Part shown: in pieces, positions 59,654-64,000 of the stretch
Position numbering within the stretch: the first letter of the stretch is position 1
How the letters are laid out: every line of letters begins with the position of its first letter
DNA from: Chenggangzhangella methanolivorans
GTDB taxonomy: Bacteria; Pseudomonadota; Alphaproteobacteria; Rhizobiales; Methylopilaceae
NCBI RefSeq assembly: GCF_019797865.1
Contig: NZ_CP081869.1
Coordinates: forward strand, 3,249,501 to 3,313,500
Length of the DNA: 64,000 nucleotides
Direction: 5' to 3'
Program-made: the position numbers and the translations under genes
Notes under the pieces: generated by a model
The model's input: the letters and a program-made list of their open reading frames with translations, nothing else
Told to the model about the DNA's origin: nothing
Databases searched by the model: none

Positions 59654-60056
59654 GCGCGCCTGCCGGCCCCTCGAACCAGGCTCGCGCGACGTCGCTTTCC
59701 TGCAGCGTCACGCGGATCTTCTCCACCCCGCCGGCATGCGCGCCGAGCCGCCCGTCCCTGAGCGCCGCCGCCATGCGGTCGAAGATCAGGCGGCTCAGGA
59801 ACTCGGTGGTGGTGAGCTTGCCCTTGAGCTCCTCCACCTCGTCGAGATTGGCGTAGTTCAGGGATTTGAGCGCCGCCGCGAGCTCCTCGGTCGCGCGCCC
59901 GATGTCGACCACGATCGAATCCGGGTCGAGCTCCTGGCGGAAGAACGCGACGTCCACCACGAAGGTCGCGCCATGCAGCTTTTGCGCGGGTCCGAACACC
60001 TCGCCCTTGAGACTGTGGGCGATCATGATGCGGTCGCGGACTTCGACGGCGTACAT
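59646..60056 (-). CDS. 6-pyruvoyl-tetrahydropterin synthase/QueD family protein
   Basis: 136 residues, T-fold. RIMIAHSLKGEVFGPAQKLHG carries the metal-binding His in AHS and KLHG. VVDIGRATEELAAALKSLN, LTTTEFLSRLIFDRM and VTLQESDVARAWFEG follow, matching the PTPS core with a Thr-Glu pair and terminal Glu. The catalytic Cys of QueD/PTPS between the His ligands is not seen, so it may act on another dihydropterin, as PTPS variants do. It lies 18 bp from the dehydrogenase gene. Confidence 0.88.
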   Translation of the reverse strand: MYAVEVRDRIMIAHSLKGEVFGPAQKLHGATFVVDVAFFRQELDPDSIVVDIGRATEELAAALKSLNYANLDEVEELKGKLTTTEFLSRLIFDRMAAALRDGRLGAHAGGVEKIRVTLQESDVARAWFEGPAGAHG

Positions 60057-60074
60057 CTCAAAACTCCAGAACTC

Positions 60075-61072
60075 TCAAGGGTAAGTCAGCACGACGCCGA
60101 GGCCGTCTGCGCCGGGCGCGAGACGCTCGGGCAGCAGCGCCGGCGCCTCGCCAAAGGGGATCTCGACGTCGATCAACGCGTCGAGGCGCGGGTCGGCGGC
60201 AAGCAGCTCGAGAGCCGCGGCGAGCCTGCGCCGATGGCTCCAGCGCGGCCGGCGCGACGGCGACACCTGCCCCACCTGCGACGACAGCAGCTTCAGGCGC
60301 TTGGAATGGAACGCGCGGCCGAGCGGCGCCGCGACGTCGTCGGAGCCGTGCCAGCTCATCTCCACCACCGCCGCCTCCTCGCCGGCGGCCGCGAGCGCGG
60401 TGGCGAGGCCCCGCGGTCGCGCTGGTGTGAAGCACGACGTCGGCGTCGCGCGGAGCCTCGGCCGGCGTCGCGAAGGCCGCGCCCAGCGTCTCGGCGATCG
60501 CGCGGCGGCGTTCGTCGACGTCCACCACCGTCACCTGCGCGCCAGGAAGACCCGCGGCGAGCGAGGCGGCGAGGAGGCCCACGATCCCGCCGCCCACCAC
60601 GACGATGCGGTCGCAGGCGCCGGCGCCTGCGTCCCAGAGCGCGTTGAGGCTCGTCTCCATGTTGGCCGCAAGCGTCGCGCCGGGGCGGCAGGCCGTGCGG
60701 CAGGAGGTGGAGGACGGCGGGAGGAGCGACGAACGCCTCCTCGTGCGGATGGAGGCAGAAGACGAGGCGCCCGACGAGATCGCGCGGACCGTCCTCGACC
60801 CGGCCGACCGCGGCGTAGCCGTACTTCACGGGTCCGGGAAAGTCGCCCTCCTGCCGGGGCGCGCGCATCCGGAGCCGCTCGCTTTCGGGCACGCGGCCGT
60901 CGAGCACGAGGCGTTCGGTGCCGCGGCTCACCCCCGAAAACAGCGCGCGCACGACAGCTCCGTCGCCGGCCGCGCCGAGGGCTGCGCCGTCGCGCAGCTC
61001 GACCCGTCCGTCGCCGAGATACCAGAGGGCGCGAGGAGCTCCTCCGCCCGGACCGTTGCCGCTCGCCTGCAT
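60075..61072 (-). CDS. Zinc-type alcohol dehydrogenase-like (MDR) protein (two frame breaks)
   Basis: About 331 residues. GroES-like N-terminal part: LFSGVSRGTERLVLDGRVP, GPVKYGYAAVGRVE, FVAPPAVLHLLP. The Rossmann part begins IVVVGGGIVGLLAASLAAGL, then VTVVDVDERRRAIAETLG. The C terminus reads HSKRLKLLSSQVGQVSPSR. One extra C at about 60683 and one extra G at about 60413 break the frame. Subtracting both gives an exact 332-codon gene. First gene of the operon with PTPS, GT4 and methyltransferase; it probably reduces or oxidises the pathway intermediate with NAD(P)H. Confidence 0.88.
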
Positions 61073-61176
61073 GCGCCTAATTGGTGGGGTCGCGCCGGTT
61101 GGACGACCGCCTGACGTGTTATAGGGGCGCCGTCGAAAGCCGCCATAAGCGGCCCGGCTCAAACCGAAAGCGTGAC

Positions 61177-63104
61177 ATGCGTTCTAGCCTCGATCTTACG
61201 CCTGCGTCCTCCCCGGAAGACCCTGAGGACGCGGAGCGATCCGCCGACTCGACTCCCACGGGGTCGCAGGCGGCGTGGTCCCTCAGGACGCGTCGAATCA
61301 TTTTCGCGACGCTCGTGCTCGCGACAGTCGCGGCGCTCGGATCGGCCTTCTGGACGGTGCTGGCGGTCGACGGCTGGACGATTCCCGAATTCGTGATGCT
61401 CGGGTGCTTCCTGATCTCGGCCCCGTGGATCGTCATCGGATTCTGGAACGCGCTCGTCGGTTTCTCGATTCTGCGCTTCGCCCCGGACCCGATGCGCGTC
61501 GTCGCGCCCTGCATCGCGGACACGCCCGCCGACAGCCCGATCGACGCCCGCGTCGCGGTGGTGATGTGCGTGCGCCACGAGGATCCCGCCCGCGTCGTGC
61601 GCCGCCTCGACGCGGTGACGCGCAGCCTCGACGCGACCGGCTGGGGCGGGCGCTTCGACGTCTTCGTGCTGAGCGACAGCCAGAAGCCCGACGCCGTCGC
61701 CGAGGAGGAGGCCACGATCTCCCGCTGGCGCGAGAGCCTCGCGCGGCCCGAGCGCGTGACCTACCGCCGCCGCACCTCCAACGAGGGCTTCAAGGCCGGC
61801 AACATCCGCGACTTCGTGCTCGACCAGGGCGCGGCCTATGACGTGATGATCACCCTCGACGCCGACAGCGTCATGTCGGGCGAGGCGATTCTGCGGCTCG
61901 TGCGCGTCATGCAGGCCAATCCCAAGCTCGGCATCCTGCAGAGTCTCGTGGTGGGTCTGCCGGCCCGCACGATTTTCGCGCGCGCCTTCCAGTTCGGCAT
62001 GCGCGCCAGCATGCGCTCCTACACGATGGGCGCGGCCTGGTGGGCCGGGGACAACGGCCCTTACTGGGGCCACAACGCCGCCATCCGCATCGCGGCCTTC
62101 CGCGACCACTGCCGGCTGCCGACCGTGCCGGGCGGCGCCCCGCTCGGGGGCGCGGTGCTGAGCCACGACCTTTTCGAGGCCGTGCTGATGCGAAAGGGCG
62201 GCTACGAGGTGCGCGTGCTGCCCGAAGAGGGCGGCTCGTGGGAGGACAACCCCGCCTCGCTGCCGGAGTTCCTTCGCCGGAACCTGCGCTGGTGCCAGGG
62301 CAACATGCAGTATCTGCGCCTCATCGGCTCGCCCGGCCTGCCGTTCCTCGGCCGCGTGAACCTGATGATCGCGATCCTGATGTACGCCGGCGCGCCGGCC
62401 TGGATCGTGTTCATGGTCGCAGGCGCCGCCCAGGCCTGGGATCCGCCCGTGGTGATCGGCGGCGGCGGCGACGATCCGTTCCCCTGGACGCTCAGCACCG
62501 CGCTCGTCGTCATGATGATGCTGGTGCTCTTCGCGCCCAAGATCATGGGCTATCTCGACGTGCTGCTGCAGCCGGCCGAGAGCCGTCGCTATGGCGGGCA
62601 GGGCGTGTTCGCGGCCGGCGTCGCGGCCGAGGTGACGTTCGGCATGCTGTTCGCGCCGATCGTCTCATTCTCGGTGACCGCGTTCCTGCTGCAGCTCTTC
62701 GTGCTGCGCAAGCCCCTCGGTTGGGAGGCGCAGGACCGCGACGGCCGCCGCGTGCGGTGGAGCGAGGCCATGCGCCTGCTCTGGCCCGCGACGCTGTTCG
62801 GCGTTGCGCTCGCGGTCTCGCTCTGGCTGACGGCGCCCGACGTGCTGCCTGGGCCGCCCCCGTGCTGATCGCCTATATCTTCGCCGCGCCCTTCACGGTG
62901 ATGACCTCGATCGACGCGCCGGACGCCGACGCGCCGCGCTTCCGTCTCGTGGCGATTCCCGAGGAGATGGACACGCCGGTCGAGGTCCGGGCGGTGAGCG
63001 CCGGGCCGGAGGACGCGGCGGGCGCGGGTTACGCCCCGCCGATGTCGCCGTTCCGCTTCGACGCGGAGCCCAAGCGCGCGGCCTACTCGGCGGCGGCCGA
63101 GTAG
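61177..63104 (+). CDS. opgH: Glucans biosynthesis glucosyltransferase OpgH (frameshift near C terminus)
   Basis: About 643 residues, inner-membrane GT2 enzyme polymerising periplasmic glucan from UDP-glucose. Two N-terminal helices ([36 protein letters not shown]) precede the catalytic domain. Catalytic motifs are [25 protein letters not shown] and the [12 protein letters not shown]xxRW-type region, followed by a further membrane bundle. One base is missing at about 62850; beyond it the tail [16 protein letters not shown] continues to 63104 and overlaps the convergent yciB 3' end by 22 bp. No opgG is adjacent. ATG 61177. Confidence 0.92.
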
Positions 63105-63655
63105 CGCTGCAGCAGCGGCGCCTGCGCCATCGCGAAGATCAGGGTGATGGGCATGATGCCCCACACCTTGAACGCGACCCAGAAATCGGTGGTCTGCGTG
63201 CGCCAGACCACCTCGTTGACCACGGCGAGGAACACGAAGAACCACGCCCAGCGGGTCGAGAGCTTCATCCAGCCCTGATGGGTGAGGTCGAAGGCCTGGT
63301 CGAACACGATCGCGAGCAGCGGCTTGTTGAACGCGACGCCGCCGAACAGCGCGCCGGCGAACAGCAGGTTCACGATCGTCGGCTTGAGCTTGATGAAGAG
63401 CTCGTCCTGAAGCGCGAGCGTCAGCCCGCCGAACACCAGCACCACGGCGCCCGACACCAGCGGCATGATCGGGATGCGGCGGGTGAGCGCCCAGGAGATC
63501 GAGAGCGCCACCACGGTCGCGACCATGAAGGCGCCGGTGCCGACGAACAGCCCGCCGCGGGAGTTGGCGACGAAGAACACCACGAGCGGCCCGAGCTCGA
63601 GCGCGAGCTTGAGCAGCGGATTGACGGCGCGACTCTGGTCGAGGGCCTTGGTCAT
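63083..63655 (-). CDS. yciB: Septation protein A family (YciB/IspZ)
   Basis: 190 residues with five or six hydrophobic segments: [80 protein letters not shown] and [15 protein letters not shown]. These are diagnostic of YciB, linked to envelope synthesis and division. ATG 63655 overlaps the tyrA stop (ATGA). Confidence 0.93.
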   Translation of the reverse strand: MTKALDQSRAVNPLLKLALELGPLVVFFVANSRGGLFVGTGAFMVATVVALSISWALTRRIPIMPLVSGAVVLVFGGLTLALQDELFIKLKPTIVNLLFAGALFGGVAFNKPLLAIVFDQAFDLTHQGWMKLSTRWAWFFVFLAVVNEVVWRTQTTDFWVAFKVWGIMPITLIFAMAQAPLLQRYSAAAE

Positions 63656-64000
63656 GCGCGTTTCCTTTGCGCCCGCATGGCGGGCTGATCAACCCCGATG
63701 ACCGCGCGCGCGATGCGTGCGGCCCTCAGCCTTTCGTCTCTGGCGCGCCCTGCGGCCGAAATCCGGCGCCGCGTGTCCTGGCCCTGCTCGATGATGCCGC
63801 GGCGGATCGCGCGGGTGCGGGTGAAAAGCTCGAACAGCTTGTCGCCTTCCGCCCAGCGGATCGCGCGTTGCAGCGCCGTCAGGTCTTCGACGAAGCGCCC
63901 GAGGATCTCGAGCACCGCGTCGCGATTGTTGAGGAAGATGTCGCGCCACATCGTCGGGTCGGAGGCCGCGATGCGGGTGAAGTCGCGGAAGCCCGAGGCC
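63652..64000 (-). CDS. tyrA: Prephenate/arogenate dehydrogenase, C-terminal part (5' end beyond window)
   Basis: The last about 115 residues of a TyrA-type dehydrogenase: [58 protein letters not shown]. These form the C-terminal helical dimerisation domain. The frame is open to the window edge. Tyrosine biosynthesis, cytoplasmic. It is coupled to yciB by ATGA. Confidence 0.88.
   Translation of the reverse strand, partial: ASGFRDFTRIAASDPTMWRDIFLNNRDAVLEILGRFVEDLTALQRAIRWAEGDKLFELFTRTRAIRRGIIEQGQDTRRRISAAGRARDERLRAARIARAVIGVDQPAMRAQRKRA

Overview
The window is very GC-rich DNA with dense, short-spaced operons. Its gene content points to an alphaproteobacterium of the Rhizobiales/Hyphomicrobiales: a CcrM-type GANTC methylase, a GapR-like DUF2312 protein, split b/b' F0 ATP synthase genes, an Irr-like iron box, and an OpgH glucan synthase. 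A formaldehyde-activating-enzyme (Fae) homologue hints at a methylotrophic relative such as Methylopila or Methylocystaceae. That placement is inference.

Layout. 1-2622: type II-C cas9 (minus, 3' end off the window) with a divergent tracrRNA unit that has its own promoter and terminator. 2682-4501: GAF-GGDEF-EAL protein. 4691-12941: two choline-kinase-like phosphotransferases, an M20 carbamoylase/amidase, a Tat-exported flavin amine oxidase and a TakP-like TRAP transporter. 13114-19008: ACP plus ketosynthase, an ELM1-family protein (minus), then an operon of ATP-grasp ligase, nucleotidyltransferase and second ATP-grasp. 19207-22797: ferric-iron-type ABC transporter behind an Irr-like box. 22906-29554: GapR-like protein, DUF882 and L,D-transpeptidase cell-wall proteins, sigma-54 response regulator. 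29652-37617: M3 peptidase, a secreted protein, class A beta-lactamase, and the F0 operon atpIBE-b'-b (minus). 37940-48788: SMC, DsbA-like, DUF721, MutY, MFS, CcrM, GFA protein and RNase HII. 48833-55586: VOC, radical SAM, glycosyltransferase, barstar-like, MoaB, an unknown membrane protein with a tandemly repeated 3' end, then a beta-carbonic anhydrase/Fae-like pair. 55826-61072: RibD-like reductase, two cytochromes b561, and a minus-strand operon of Zn-dehydrogenase, PTPS-like protein, glycosyltransferase and methyltransferase. 61177-64000: OpgH, YciB and TyrA (5' end off the window).

About 26 single-base frame breaks interrupt otherwise well-conserved genes, several of them essential (SMC) or house-keeping (MutY). 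Many lie in G/C runs. The simplest reading is uncorrected sequencing indels, so broken genes are reported over their full span as CDS with the break noted. Palindromic intergenic repeats of at least three families are frequent and at three loci are amplified in tandem with their flanking spacer. No tRNA, rRNA, insertion sequence or CRISPR array was seen.
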